64,000 nt of DNA from CAKZNE01 sp963976435. GTDB lineage: Bacteria; Bacteroidota; Bacteroidia; Flavobacteriales; Schleiferiaceae. The stretch lies in the NCBI GenBank assembly GCA_963976435.1, contig CAXBKQ010000014.1, forward strand, positions 41,555 to 105,554. The letters run 5' to 3'. Below the pieces are notes generated by a model, which worked only from the letters and a program-made list of their open reading frames with translations, was not told the origin of the DNA and did no database searches. Within the stretch, counting starts at the first letter, position 1. Each line of letters begins with the position of its first letter. Positions 35,067-43,342 of this stretch are shown here, in pieces. The position numbers and the translations under genes were made by a program.

Positions 35067-36245
35067 TTAATAGTCAATAACTCCGGAACCCATTAATTCA
35101 TCACCTTTATACCAAGCCGCAAATTGGCCAGGCGTAATAGCCTTCTGTTCCTTTTCAAAAATGATATACAATCCCTGTTTTTCCTTATAGAGTGTAGCTT
35201 TCACCAATTCTTGTCTATATCTAATTCTCACCAAGAACTCCTCACTATCACCATCCTTTAATTCAAAATCATTTCTTAGCCAGTGGATATCTACAGATTT
35301 TATGAAAAGTCCTTTTTTACTTAGGGCTTTATGATTTTCTCCCTGCCCTGTATAAATAACATTATTAGTTGTATCCGTGGCTAATACAAAAAGTGGTTCT
35401 GGAGTACCGCCTACTGCTAAACCTTTTCTTTGACCTATAGTAAAATAATGAGCCCCATTATGTTCGCCTACCTTTTTACCATCATTAGGATCAAATCGGA
35501 AGGGTTGGGATAAATTTTCATATTCAATATTGGAAGAAGCTCTTTTGCCTTCCCATTCTCCACTTTGTGGAATTTCAATTATCTCACCTTTTTTTGGTTT
35601 TAACTGCTGCTGTAAAAAATCAGGCAACCTTACTTTACCAATAAAACACAATCCTTGGGAATCTTTTTTCTCTGCAGTAACCAGTTCATTTTCCAAGGCA
35701 ATTTTCCTAACCTCCGACTTTTGTAGTTCTCCAATTGGAAAAATGGCTTTAGACAATTGTTCCTGATTTAATTGACATAAAAAATAACTCTGGTCCTTAT
35801 TCTTATCCTTACCCGCCAACAATCTATGGATAGTTTTAGCATCCTTATGGATGGAATCTTTTCTGCAATAATGACCAGTAGCTACGTAATCTGCGCCAAG
35901 GTTTAAAGCTATTTTCAAAAAGCTGTCAAATTTTATTTCCCTGTTGCATAATACATCCGGGTTTGGAGTTCTACCCGCTTTATATTCGGCGAACATATAG
36001 TCTACGATCCTTTCTTTATATTCTTCACTTAAATCAACAACTTGAAAGGGAATAGAAAGTTTCTCTGCCACTAAAAGAGCATCATTTGAATCTTCTATCC
36101 ATGGGCATTCATCATGAAGAGTTACACTTTCATCATGCCAATTCCTCATAAATAAGCCAATAACCTCATGCCCTTGCTCCACTAATATTTGGGCAGCAAC
36201 ACTACTATCTACTCCACCACTTAATCCAACTACAACTTTGGCCAT
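35067..36245 (-). CDS. mnmA: tRNA-specific 2-thiouridylase MnmA
   Basis: 392 residues. It thiolates uridine 34 of Lys, Glu and Gln tRNAs. PP-loop GLSGGVDSS (7-15), catalytic Cys100 in PDVLCNREIKFD, the second catalytic Cys200 in SQGLCFIG, and the C-terminal barrel starting near HYFTIGQRKGL. All residues needed are present. It sits 3 bases downstream of the YwqK-like gene. Confidence 0.96.
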   Translation of the reverse strand: MAKVVVGLSGGVDSSVAAQILVEQGHEVIGLFMRNWHDESVTLHDECPWIEDSNDALLVAEKLSIPFQVVDLSEEYKERIVDYMFAEYKAGRTPNPDVLCNREIKFDSFLKIALNLGADYVATGHYCRKDSIHKDAKTIHRLLAGKDKNKDQSYFLCQLNQEQLSKAIFPIGELQKSEVRKIALENELVTAEKKDSQGLCFIGKVRLPDFLQQQLKPKKGEIIEIPQSGEWEGKRASSNIEYENLSQPFRFDPNDGKKVGEHNGAHYFTIGQRKGLAVGGTPEPLFVLATDTTNNVIYTGQGENHKALSKKGLFIKSVDIHWLRNDFELKDGDSEEFLVRIRYRQELVKATLYKEKQGLYIIFEKEQKAITPGQFAAWYKGDELMGSGVIDY

Positions 36246-36248
36246 TTT

Positions 36249-36971
36249 TTATTTCTCAGTTTGCTCTTCCAATTCATTAGAACCTTCTTGTTCGTCTTTT
36301 TGAAGAATTCCTCTTTTCCAATGTTCCTTGCGCTCCACTTCTTTTTTATCATTAAAATAATACCAGGTACCATCCATTAGGCCATTCTTATAAAATCCTT
36401 TGGCTCTTATTTCACCATTATCTTTATAATATAAGGCTTCACCAGATAGTTTCCCATTTTTATAGGTGGCCTTTATTTTTCTTTTACCAGTTCCATAATT
36501 CTGTATCCATGGGCCCTGTTTAATCCCATTTTTGAAATGAACCTTTTCTGCCACCTTTTTATTGGGATAATAGGTGATTGATGGTCCATCTTTAATATCA
36601 TTTACAAAACTCTCTCTCGACAAGACATTACCCTCAGCATCGTAATAGGTCCATACACTATCCTTTTTACCAGAAATAAATTTCCCCTCTGCAGCGAGAC
36701 ATCTTTTTTCGCTATACTGTTTGCAATAGGAAGTTCTACCCTTATCACGGAAAAAATTCTCCGCTTTTAGAGCTCCTTTTTCGTAGTAGAATTTAAATAA
36801 ACCGATCTCCTTACCATGATCGAAATTTCCACTATACCTGGTTTTGCCATTATCGTACTTTTTCTCCCAAGGGCCATGCCTTTTGCCTTTGGAGTCGGTT
36901 TGATTCTTTTGGGCAATAGTTTGAAAACTTAAAGTAATTAATAAAGTGAATAGGATAAATCTCATAAGCAT
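36249..36971 (-). CDS. YwqK-like MORN-repeat secreted protein
   Basis: 240 residues from ATG 36971, or 238 from ATG 36965. Signal peptide to about residue 20 (TIAQ). Then about eight MORN_2-type repeats of 20-24 residues with the pattern GxWxxYYxNGKxxxxGxFxxGK (for example GPWEKKYDNGKTRYSGNF, GPSITYYPNKKVAEKVHF and GTWYYFNDKKEVERKEHW). Annotated in databases as YwqK family antitoxin, but the signal peptide and the lack of any toxin gene argue against an antitoxin role. Function unknown, presumably periplasmic. First gene of a four-gene unit. Confidence 0.75.
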   Translation of the reverse strand: MLMRFILFTLLITLSFQTIAQKNQTDSKGKRHGPWEKKYDNGKTRYSGNFDHGKEIGLFKFYYEKGALKAENFFRDKGRTSYCKQYSEKRCLAAEGKFISGKKDSVWTYYDAEGNVLSRESFVNDIKDGPSITYYPNKKVAEKVHFKNGIKQGPWIQNYGTGKRKIKATYKNGKLSGEALYYKDNGEIRAKGFYKNGLMDGTWYYFNDKKEVERKEHWKRGILQKDEQEGSNELEEQTEK

Positions 36972-36973
36972 TG

Positions 36974-36981
36974 CAAAGTTA
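36974..36981 (-). promoter_or_regulatory. Possible -7 element before the YwqK-like gene
   Basis: TAACTTTG on the minus strand is a perfect TAnnTTTG. It is only 2 bases from the first ATG (36971), so if used it would favour the second ATG at 36965 with an almost leaderless message. Confidence 0.25.
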
Positions 36982-37073
36982 CAAGGATTAGTAAAAAAGG
37001 GATTTAACTTTAACTATGACTTGATAAAGATAGTATGAATAAAAGAGCTGAAAAAAATTAAAAATTGAAATTT

Positions 37074-38033
37074 TTAATCGGGCAGGTTGAGCCTTTCATC
37101 TACGGTATATACTATTTTCTTGGTGCTGCTTCGCGTTACAATTTCCGCTAAGAAACCTGCTAGAAACAGCTGTGTCCCTAGAATCATCGCTACAAGAGAA
37201 ATATAAAACCAAGGATTATCAGTTACCAAGGAAGCCTTTTCATTATAGTGAAGTGCCACCAATTTATTTACTCCTAAATACAAGGCAGAGCAAAAACCAA
37301 GAATGAACATTAAAGTACCATATAGGCCAAAAAAGTGCATTGGTCTTTTGGAAAACTTAGAAACAAAGGCTAGGGTTAATAAATCTAATGGTCCATTGAT
37401 AAATCTATTCAGACCAAACTTTGTGTGTCCATATTTCCTGGCTTGATGGGCAACCACCTTTTCACCAATTTTTTTAAAACCCGCATTTTTAGCTAAAAAG
37501 GGAATATAGCGATGCATTTCGCCATGGACATCAATATTTTTTACTACTTCGTTTTTATAAGCTTTTAAACCACAATTAAAATCATGGAGATCAATTTTGC
37601 TCATTCTTCGAGTAGCCCAATTGTAGAATTTTGTGGGGATAGTTTTAGAAATAGGATCATGTCTCACCTTTTTCCATCCACTTACCAAGTCAAAACCATC
37701 CTCTTGGATCATTCTAAATAACTCTGGAATTTCGTCAGGACTATCTTGTAAATCCGCGTCCATGGTAACTACAACATCCCCTTCTGCTGCTGCAAAACCA
37801 ACATTTAAACCTGCAGATTTACCGTGATTTCTTCTAAAGTGGATCGCTTTTACCCGGTGATCAGTTTTTGCTAATTCACTTAGCACCATCCAACTTTCAT
37901 CCGTGGAACCATCATCTACAAAAACAATCTCATAGCTTAGGTTATTTTTATCCATAACCTTTGAAATCCAACTTTGGAGTTCAGCTAAAGACTCGTCTTC
38001 ATTAAATAAGGGAATTACAATTGAAACATCCAT
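37074..38033 (-). CDS. Polyprenyl-phosphate glycosyltransferase, family 2 (ArnC/DPM-like)
   Basis: 319 residues. GT-A domain: VSIVIPLFNEDESL (3-16), VDDGSTDES (about 40-48), MDADLQDSPDEI with the DxD metal site (near 93-104), and the DFNCGLKAYKNEV segment. Two hydrophobic segments at the C-terminus (about 232-255 and 270-295) anchor it in the inner membrane. This architecture matches enzymes that load a sugar on undecaprenyl phosphate (ArnC, GtrB, dolichol-phosphate mannose synthase). The sugar is not known. It lies 11 bases after the DUF4199 gene. Confidence 0.88.
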   Translation of the reverse strand: MDVSIVIPLFNEDESLAELQSWISKVMDKNNLSYEIVFVDDGSTDESWMVLSELAKTDHRVKAIHFRRNHGKSAGLNVGFAAAEGDVVVTMDADLQDSPDEIPELFRMIQEDGFDLVSGWKKVRHDPISKTIPTKFYNWATRRMSKIDLHDFNCGLKAYKNEVVKNIDVHGEMHRYIPFLAKNAGFKKIGEKVVAHQARKYGHTKFGLNRFINGPLDLLTLAFVSKFSKRPMHFFGLYGTLMFILGFCSALYLGVNKLVALHYNEKASLVTDNPWFYISLVAMILGTQLFLAGFLAEIVTRSSTKKIVYTVDERLNLPD

Positions 38034-38044
38034 TTAAATAAAAA

Positions 38045-38620
38045 CTAAGATTGTGACTCTGAGTCATTTGCAAAATCATCCACTTCCATATCCAGAAATA
38101 CAGGTCTATCCTTTTTCATTATGGCTGCTACAATCAAACCTAAAATTGAATAACCAATTATGCTATATAAAAAGGACTTTCCAAGATTGCTGATCGAATA
38201 AGTATCCATAGCCTCCATTTTTTCTAGCGACTCACTTATCTGATCATCAGTTAGGCCAATCGATTCCCAAATTTCAATAGACTTTTCAATAGAAGCCTCC
38301 TTTAACCTAAGCCCCAATTCGGGATCCATGACATTAAAAAGGAAGATGGAAAACATAGTTACTAAAAGAGAATAAATTATGGCAGTAAGTACAAAGCCAC
38401 TAAAAGCATCTTTAAAACTAATAAAACCACCTAGTGCTTTTTTGGATTGGGCCACGGAGAGGATAAAAAAAACGATATAGGCTATCCATAAAGCTATTCC
38501 CAAAATCATATTTACAAATAGGGCTTCATCAATTAGGTAAGCCGCCAAAAAATAGGCAATAGCAATTCCACCACTGATTAATCCAAATTTTGAAGAATTC
38601 TTTTTAATAATCTCGTTCAT
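38045..38620 (-). CDS. DUF4199 inner-membrane protein
   Basis: 191 residues with four hydrophobic segments (about 13-32, 33-55, 75-97 and 145-167) in the layout of DUF4199 proteins. The loop between the third and fourth segments is charged and probably periplasmic, and an acidic tail closes the protein. Family function unknown. In many Bacteroidota a DUF4199 gene precedes a family 2 glycosyltransferase, as here, which suggests a shared membrane-glycan role. Confidence 0.8.
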   Translation of the reverse strand: MNEIIKKNSSKFGLISGGIAIAYFLAAYLIDEALFVNMILGIALWIAYIVFFILSVAQSKKALGGFISFKDAFSGFVLTAIIYSLLVTMFSIFLFNVMDPELGLRLKEASIEKSIEIWESIGLTDDQISESLEKMEAMDTYSISNLGKSFLYSIIGYSILGLIVAAIMKKDRPVFLDMEVDDFANDSESQS

Positions 38621-38646
38621 TGTTTTTTATTTTCCACGATAAGTCG

Positions 38647-38654
38647 CAAATATA
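38647..38654 (-). promoter_or_regulatory. Probable -7 promoter element of the DUF4199 gene
   Basis: Reads TATATTTG on the minus strand, a perfect TAnnTTTG, 26 bases before the ATG at 38620. It is divergent from the SRP RNA promoter 60 bases away. Confidence 0.45.
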
Positions 38655-38712
38655 GCTAAAAAGCAATCTGAGAAAAGATTAAAAATTCTTTTCTCTTTCC
38701 ATACTTTTACTG

Positions 38713-38720
38713 TAATTTTG
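38713..38720 (+). promoter_or_regulatory. -7 promoter element of the SRP RNA gene
   Basis: TAATTTTG is a perfect TAnnTTTG. Its last base is 7 bases before the first base of the closing helix of the RNA (38727), exactly the expected distance to a transcription start. No convincing TTG -33 box is seen. Confidence 0.6.
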
Positions 38721-38726
38721 CCAGCT

Positions 38727-38825
38727 AAGGCAAGTCCCATACAACCAGCTCCTAATGAACTCCCCCAGGGCGGGAACGCAGCAAGGGTAATTGGTTGAGC
38801 GGTGTGATATGGATCGCTTGCCTTT
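38727..38825 (+). ncRNA. ffs: Signal recognition particle RNA (4.5S type)
   Basis: About 99 nt. The ends pair perfectly (AAGGCAAG at 38727-38734 with CTTGCCTT at 38817-38824). The apical domain has the SRP signature CCCCCAGGGCGGGAACGCAGC (38762-38782 region) with a GGAA tetraloop and the AGCAAGGGTAA asymmetric loop that binds Ffh. The molecule is the small bacterial form without an Alu domain. A run of seven T (38823-38829) follows the closing helix and serves as terminator. With Ffh it targets nascent inner-membrane proteins to the translocon, so its product works on the same pathway as YidC and YajC in this window. Confidence 0.93.
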
Positions 38826-38881
38826 TTTTCTTTTTATCCCTCCATTTTTTTTTCATCATTGTAATTTTAATTCAGGTTTTT

Positions 38882-38914
38882 TTGCCTTCAATTGACAGTA
38901 CCTTAGTACCTTTG
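38882..38914 (+). promoter_or_regulatory. Promoter of the fsa gene
   Basis: TTG (38882-38884), 22 bases, TACCTTTG (38907-38914): fits TTG-N17-23-TAnnTTTG. It lies between the SRP RNA terminator and the fsa ATG at 38951. Confidence 0.5.
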
Positions 38915-38950
38915 CCAAAATTTTTTAAACCAATTTTCAATTCATAAAAC

Positions 38951-39604
38951 ATGAAGTTTTTCATCGACACTGCCAATCTTGATCAAATTAAAGAAGCTCA
39001 AGACCTTGGCGTTTTGGATGGTGTAACTACCAATCCATCCCTAATGGCAAAAGAAGGAATTACTGGCGCCGAGAATATTAAAAACCACTATGTAAATATT
39101 TGTGAATTGGTGGATGGCGATGTAAGCGCCGAAGTAATAGCTACTGATTTTGATGGTATGGTAAAGGAAGGAGAAGCCCTTGCTGCATTACATCCCCAAA
39201 TTGTAGTAAAAATTCCAATGATTAAAGATGGTATCAAAGCCTTAAAATATTTTTCTGATCAAGGAATAAAAACGAATTGTACTTTGGTTTTCTCTCCCGG
39301 ACAAGCCTTATTAGCCGCTAAAGCTGGTGCTACTTATGTTTCACCTTTTATCGGTAGACTTGATGATATTTCCACAGATGGACTAGAGTTGATCGAAAAA
39401 ATAAGATTGATCTATGATAACTATGGATTTGAAACTGAAATTTTAGCTGCATCCATTAGACATACCATGCATGTTATTCAATGCGCAGAAATTGGAGCCG
39501 ATGTGATGACAGGTCCTTTAAGCTCAATTACTGGTCTTCTAAAACACCCATTAACGGATTTAGGTTTAGAACAATTTCTTGCAGATTATAAAAAAGGTAA
39601 TTAA
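38951..39604 (+). CDS. fsa: Transaldolase / fructose-6-phosphate aldolase family protein
   Basis: 217 residues, the short TalC/FSA form. VTTNPSLMAKEG (25-36), Schiff-base Lys87 in VVKIPMIKDG, TLVFSPGQALLAAKAGATYVSPFIGR and the ASIRHTMHV segment are all typical. Cytosolic. Short transaldolases of this size in Bacteroidota may act in the non-oxidative pentose phosphate pathway or cleave fructose 6-phosphate; the sequence alone does not decide. Monocistronic, with its own promoter and terminator. Confidence 0.9.
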   Translation: MKFFIDTANLDQIKEAQDLGVLDGVTTNPSLMAKEGITGAENIKNHYVNICELVDGDVSAEVIATDFDGMVKEGEALAALHPQIVVKIPMIKDGIKALKYFSDQGIKTNCTLVFSPGQALLAAKAGATYVSPFIGRLDDISTDGLELIEKIRLIYDNYGFETEILAASIRHTMHVIQCAEIGADVMTGPLSSITGLLKHPLTDLGLEQFLADYKKGN

Positions 39605-39628
39605 TTTTACTACACAATAAATAATTGA

Positions 39629-39656
39629 AGCTCAGTCTAAAAGGCTGGGCTTTTTT
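39629..39656 (+). terminator. Rho-independent terminator after fsa
   Basis: Stem of 10 pairs including G-U pairs (39629-39638 with 39642-39651) around a 3-base loop, followed by a run of T. Confidence 0.85.
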
Positions 39657-39686
39657 GTTCTATATTTCTCCTGAAAATTAAAGACC

Positions 39687-40310
39687 ATGGCCGATATTCT
39701 AAAATTATATCCAGACAATCCCAATCCCAAGGGAATTGAAAAGGTGGTTTCCGTTTTAAAAAAAGGTGGGGTAATAATTTACCCAACAGATACTGTTTAT
39801 TCTTTTGGTTGCGATGTAACCAAAGTTAGGGCCTTAGAAAAAATTGCACGTATAAAGGATATCAAACTAGAAAAATCCAATTTCTCTATTATCTTTTACG
39901 ACCTAAGTCATTTGGCAGACTATACCAAACAGGTAGATACTGCCACCTATAAAATTTTGAAAAGGAGCCTACCAGGACCATTCACCTTTATTTTGGAAGC
40001 CAATAATATTATTCCAAAGCTTTTCAAAAGCAAAAGAAAAACTATTGGAATTCGTATTCCAGATAATAATATTCCAAGAGAAATAGTTAAGGAGCTAGGA
40101 AACCCCATGGTAGCCACTTCGGTTCATGATGAGGATGAAATTATTGAATACACTACTGATCCTGAACTAATAAAAGAAAAATATGACCATTTGGTGGATT
40201 TGATTATCGACGGTGGATTTGGAGATAATGATGCTTCTACCGTTGTGGATTTAACGAATGGGGAAATAGAAATAGTTAGAGAAGGAAAAGGTAATATTGA
40301 AATTTTATGA
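39687..40310 (+). CDS. tsaC: Threonylcarbamoyl-AMP synthase (Sua5/YciO/YrdC family)
   Basis: 207 residues, a single YrdC domain. GGVIIYPTDTVYSFGCD (27-43), KSNFSIIFYDLSHLADYT, RSLPGPFTFILEA and RKTIGIRIPDN are the substrate-binding segments. It makes threonylcarbamoyl-adenylate for t6A37 of ANN-decoding tRNAs. The YciO-type sub-branch cannot be excluded. The next gene starts inside its stop (ATGA overlap). Confidence 0.85.
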   Translation: MADILKLYPDNPNPKGIEKVVSVLKKGGVIIYPTDTVYSFGCDVTKVRALEKIARIKDIKLEKSNFSIIFYDLSHLADYTKQVDTATYKILKRSLPGPFTFILEANNIIPKLFKSKRKTIGIRIPDNNIPREIVKELGNPMVATSVHDEDEIIEYTTDPELIKEKYDHLVDLIIDGGFGDNDASTVVDLTNGEIEIVREGKGNIEIL

Positions 40311-41740
40311 CGAAAAGGCTGGTTATTATTATCCATCTTCTCATTTTTATTTGCCTAAGTATTGTAGCAATTATAACACCTGGAACAGGTGGTGGTGGTG
40401 ATTCTTTAGCCCATTTTTTTATTTCCCAAAATAGTTGGTACGATACCTTTTCAATGTTCCGACATTGGGGAAAACCATTTTTTGTATTCTTCTCCTCCCC
40501 TTTTGCGCAATTTGGTTTCATTGGGATTAAGATTTTCAATATACTGTGCGGAACCTTAGCCTCCTATTTTAGCTATTTGGTGGCTGTAAAACTAAAGAAG
40601 GATACTTCCTGGTTTATTCCCATTATCGCCTTTAGTGCTCCAGGATTATATGTTTACCTTCTTTCTGGTCTTACCGAACCATTTTCAGCTTTAGTTTGCA
40701 TCGTATCCGTATACCTATTACTAGTAAACAAAACTGCATGGGCTTTAATATTAGCTTCTTTTTTACCCTTTTGCCGAAGTGAAGCCCAATTATTTTTAAT
40801 TCTATTTGCAGCTTTTGCCCTCTTCAATAACAAATGGAAATATCTACCATTCTTGTTAACAGGATATGTTTGTTATTCCATTATTGGTAGACTGGTTTAT
40901 TTTGATAGCTTCCTTTGGATTTTTGATATCCCCTATAAATCTGGGAAAAGCCCTTATGGAAGTGGCCCTTGGTTCCACTATGTTGTACGATTGCTATATA
41001 TGTTGGCGAGTCCAGCTTTTATTCTATTAGGATTGGGATTCCTGCAAATGCTAATTAAAATATTCAAAGAGAAGAAGTTTTGGAAGAATGAGTTTTTGCT
41101 CATCCATTTGATGGCTATTGGCTTAATACTCTCTCATAGTATTGTTTGGGCATTAGGAATATATGCCAGCGCTGGTTTGGAAAGAGTAATGATTGTGGTA
41201 TTCCCCTTTCTTTGGTTAATTATGTTAGATGGATTAAATCTTTTTAAGCAAATAATTTCCAAAGTGAATAAAAGATTGGCTATTGCTATACCCCTTATTT
41301 TTATTGTAGGGCAATTGATTTTCGTTTCAAGGCATCCAATTTCTAAACACTATAAAAATATTGCCACTACTTTAAGTGTAGAAGATCGTTTTCTAAAAGA
41401 TAGCGTAGCGCCATTTATCAAAATAAATTATCCTAACCTAAAATATTTCGTCCTCGAAAAACCGTATTTGGCAATTGAATTAGGCTTTAATCCTATGGAT
41501 AAATCAGTCCGATCTGATTGGAATATTGTCAATTGGGAAATCATAAAACTCCCCAAAAAGGAAGCCCTATTTATTTGGGATGACAAATATCCGAACACTC
41601 AATATGGTGCAAGTTTGGAAAAGGCCCAAAATCATCCACAGCTTAGGGAGGTAAAAGAGTTTAATAGTAGTAATGGATGGCAATTTGTAATTTTTGAATT
41701 TATCCCAATAGAAGAACTCTCAAAAAATTCTGAGAACTAA
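40307..41740 (+). CDS. Polytopic membrane protein, GT-C glycosyltransferase-like
   Basis: 477 residues. About nine to ten hydrophobic segments alternate with short loops. The first large loop carries TPGTGGGGDSLAHFF (about 25-39), where GT-C enzymes that use lipid-linked sugars have their acidic catalytic motif; the overall layout (long multi-pass N-terminal part and a soluble C-terminal 100 residues) fits that class. Substrate unknown. It overlaps tsaC by 4 bases and ends tail-to-tail with coaE (4-base overlap, 41737-41740). Confidence 0.5.
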   Translation: MTKRLVIIIHLLIFICLSIVAIITPGTGGGGDSLAHFFISQNSWYDTFSMFRHWGKPFFVFFSSPFAQFGFIGIKIFNILCGTLASYFSYLVAVKLKKDTSWFIPIIAFSAPGLYVYLLSGLTEPFSALVCIVSVYLLLVNKTAWALILASFLPFCRSEAQLFLILFAAFALFNNKWKYLPFLLTGYVCYSIIGRLVYFDSFLWIFDIPYKSGKSPYGSGPWFHYVVRLLYMLASPAFILLGLGFLQMLIKIFKEKKFWKNEFLLIHLMAIGLILSHSIVWALGIYASAGLERVMIVVFPFLWLIMLDGLNLFKQIISKVNKRLAIAIPLIFIVGQLIFVSRHPISKHYKNIATTLSVEDRFLKDSVAPFIKINYPNLKYFVLEKPYLAIELGFNPMDKSVRSDWNIVNWEIIKLPKKEALFIWDDKYPNTQYGASLEKAQNHPQLREVKEFNSSNGWQFVIFEFIPIEELSKNSEN

Positions 41741-42315
41741 AAATTCAATAATTCTCGATGAATATCTAAGCTTTGCTTAATCAAGGAGTGCTCACCGTCA
41801 TTAATAACAATATAATCTGCCAATTTTATTTTCTGCTCCTCTGGCCATTGCTTTTCCATCCTTGCCATAATCTGTTGTCTGCTTAGGCCACTTCTCTTTT
41901 TTACTCTTTCTATTCTTAATTCTTTGGGAGCTGATACCACAATTACCTTATCACAATCTTTATAGCTTCCGCTTTCAAACAAGATGGCTGCCTCTTTAAT
42001 AATATAGGGAGATTTCTGGTTATTTCTCCATTTTTCAAAATGCAGGGCTACTCTAGGATGGATTAATGCATTTGCTCTTTTCAACAACTGCTCATCATTA
42101 AAAATAATGGCGGCCATCTTTTCCCTGTCTATCTTAGAATTGTTAAGTATGCTATTTCCCAACAATTCTACAAGTGAAGATTTCAGCTCTTCATCGATAT
42201 CCAATAAATTTTTACTGTGATAGTCGGCCTCATATACAGGTATTCCCAATTGTCCGAAAATGTTCGACACGGTAGTTTTACCAGCACCTATCCCTCCTGT
42301 AATTCCAACTATCAT
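41737..42315 (-). CDS. coaE: Dephospho-CoA kinase
   Basis: 192 residues. P-loop GGIGAGKTT (7-15), the substrate segment YEADYHSKNLLD (about 27-38), HPRV, and the lid RVKKRSGLS region. It phosphorylates dephospho-CoA at the 3' hydroxyl, the last step of CoA synthesis. It overlaps the YbbR gene by 4 bases (ATGA). Confidence 0.95.
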   Translation of the reverse strand: MIVGITGGIGAGKTTVSNIFGQLGIPVYEADYHSKNLLDIDEELKSSLVELLGNSILNNSKIDREKMAAIIFNDEQLLKRANALIHPRVALHFEKWRNNQKSPYIIKEAAILFESGSYKDCDKVIVVSAPKELRIERVKKRSGLSRQQIMARMEKQWPEEQKIKLADYIVINDGEHSLIKQSLDIHRELLNF

Positions 42316-43307
42316 TTGGCACTAAGGATAAATTCAACCCTTTTGGGGTCAAAATGGATGGACTCAATAAATTCTGGATAATTGGAGGATTGTAGAGTTA
42401 AATATCTCTTATCTGAATTTGATTCAATATCGCTACAATCGGCATATATTCTAAAGTCCGAGCTACTTACCCTATCATAATCTCTAATGGCAATCTTATA
42501 GGTCAACTTCACATTTTCCGGAAATAGCTTTAGCTGATATTTTGAAGGTAGCCCCACAATTTCAATGGGAACGTTGATACTGGCCTCCGTCATTTTAGAG
42601 AATTCCAATTCTACTCTTACCTTTTTACTTGAAAATTCTAATCCTTTATTCTTTGGAAGCAATAGGTCCATTTGCTTTTTAAGCTTGGCTTCATTTCCAT
42701 CCAATTCGAGTAATTCAGTTTCTATAAATGGAATTTTTGCCAGTTCAGACTCTGGTCCTCTTATTACAATAGAATCTGGTTTAATAATAGGTCTACCGTA
42801 AATCCCAAGGTCCTTGGAAAAGGTTTCTTTCAATTTGAGTTTCACAGCAAGCTTCTTGGTTAGGAGCTTATTAAAATCAAAATAAATGGTGTCAGGGCTA
42901 ATCGATCTTACCTGAACATCCGGGTCTAGTTGATTTTCTATTATACTCAAATCTGAATTTGTAAGCCAGTACGAATTTTTAGGATCCAATTTTCTTTCTA
43001 CTTGGCCAAGGTCAATTTTTAAGGAGCTAAAACTTCTGAGTTTGTATTTCAAAATTGTAAAACCAGGAGAGTTTATAGAAACCTTAATTTTTTCCTTAGG
43101 TAATTTTCCCAATGTTTTATTTGGAGAACTATTCTCATATTTCACGGGAAATTCAATTACTGCTGTATATCCTTCTTTAGAGAGTTTACTAAGAAACCAC
43201 AAGAAAACAGAAAGCAGGATAAAAAAGAATTTTACCCTATTACTACCTTCGGTGAGGAAGGATTTAATTTGTGACCACTTATTGGATTGTTCCTTTTTTT
43301 CCATCAT
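42312..43307 (-). CDS. YbbR-domain membrane-anchored protein
   Basis: 331 residues. One N-terminal membrane helix (about 26-42, FFFILLSVFLWFLSKLS) is followed by about three YbbR-type domains outside the membrane, with the recurrent strand patterns PVKYENSSPNKTLGKLPKEKIKV, PDSIVIRGPESELAKIPFIET and SINVPIEIVGLPSKYQL. In Firmicutes, YbbR/CdaR regulates a diadenylate cyclase; no cyclase is present here, so only the fold is assigned. Two ATG codons at the start (43307, 43304). A terminator-like hairpin ends immediately before it. Confidence 0.8.
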   Translation of the reverse strand: MMEKKEQSNKWSQIKSFLTEGSNRVKFFFILLSVFLWFLSKLSKEGYTAVIEFPVKYENSSPNKTLGKLPKEKIKVSINSPGFTILKYKLRSFSSLKIDLGQVERKLDPKNSYWLTNSDLSIIENQLDPDVQVRSISPDTIYFDFNKLLTKKLAVKLKLKETFSKDLGIYGRPIIKPDSIVIRGPESELAKIPFIETELLELDGNEAKLKKQMDLLLPKNKGLEFSSKKVRVELEFSKMTEASINVPIEIVGLPSKYQLKLFPENVKLTYKIAIRDYDRVSSSDFRIYADCSDIESNSDKRYLTLQSSNYPEFIESIHFDPKRVEFILSAK

Positions 43308-43332
43308 AAAAAAACGGGCACAAGGCCCGTTT
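43308..43332 (-). terminator. Terminator/attenuator between yajC and the YbbR gene
   Basis: The stem AAACGGGC/GCCCGTTT (43312-43319 with 43325-43332) has a 5-base loop and is followed in minus-strand sense by seven T that run directly into the ATG at 43307. It is a good terminator placed in the ribosome-binding region of the next gene. Confidence 0.8.
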
Positions 43333-43342
43333 CAAAACTAGT

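Noticed and set aside
36249..36971. Toxin-antitoxin system (YwqK antitoxin)
   Set aside because: The protein has a signal peptide and MORN repeats, and no toxin gene is beside it; the family name is only a label.
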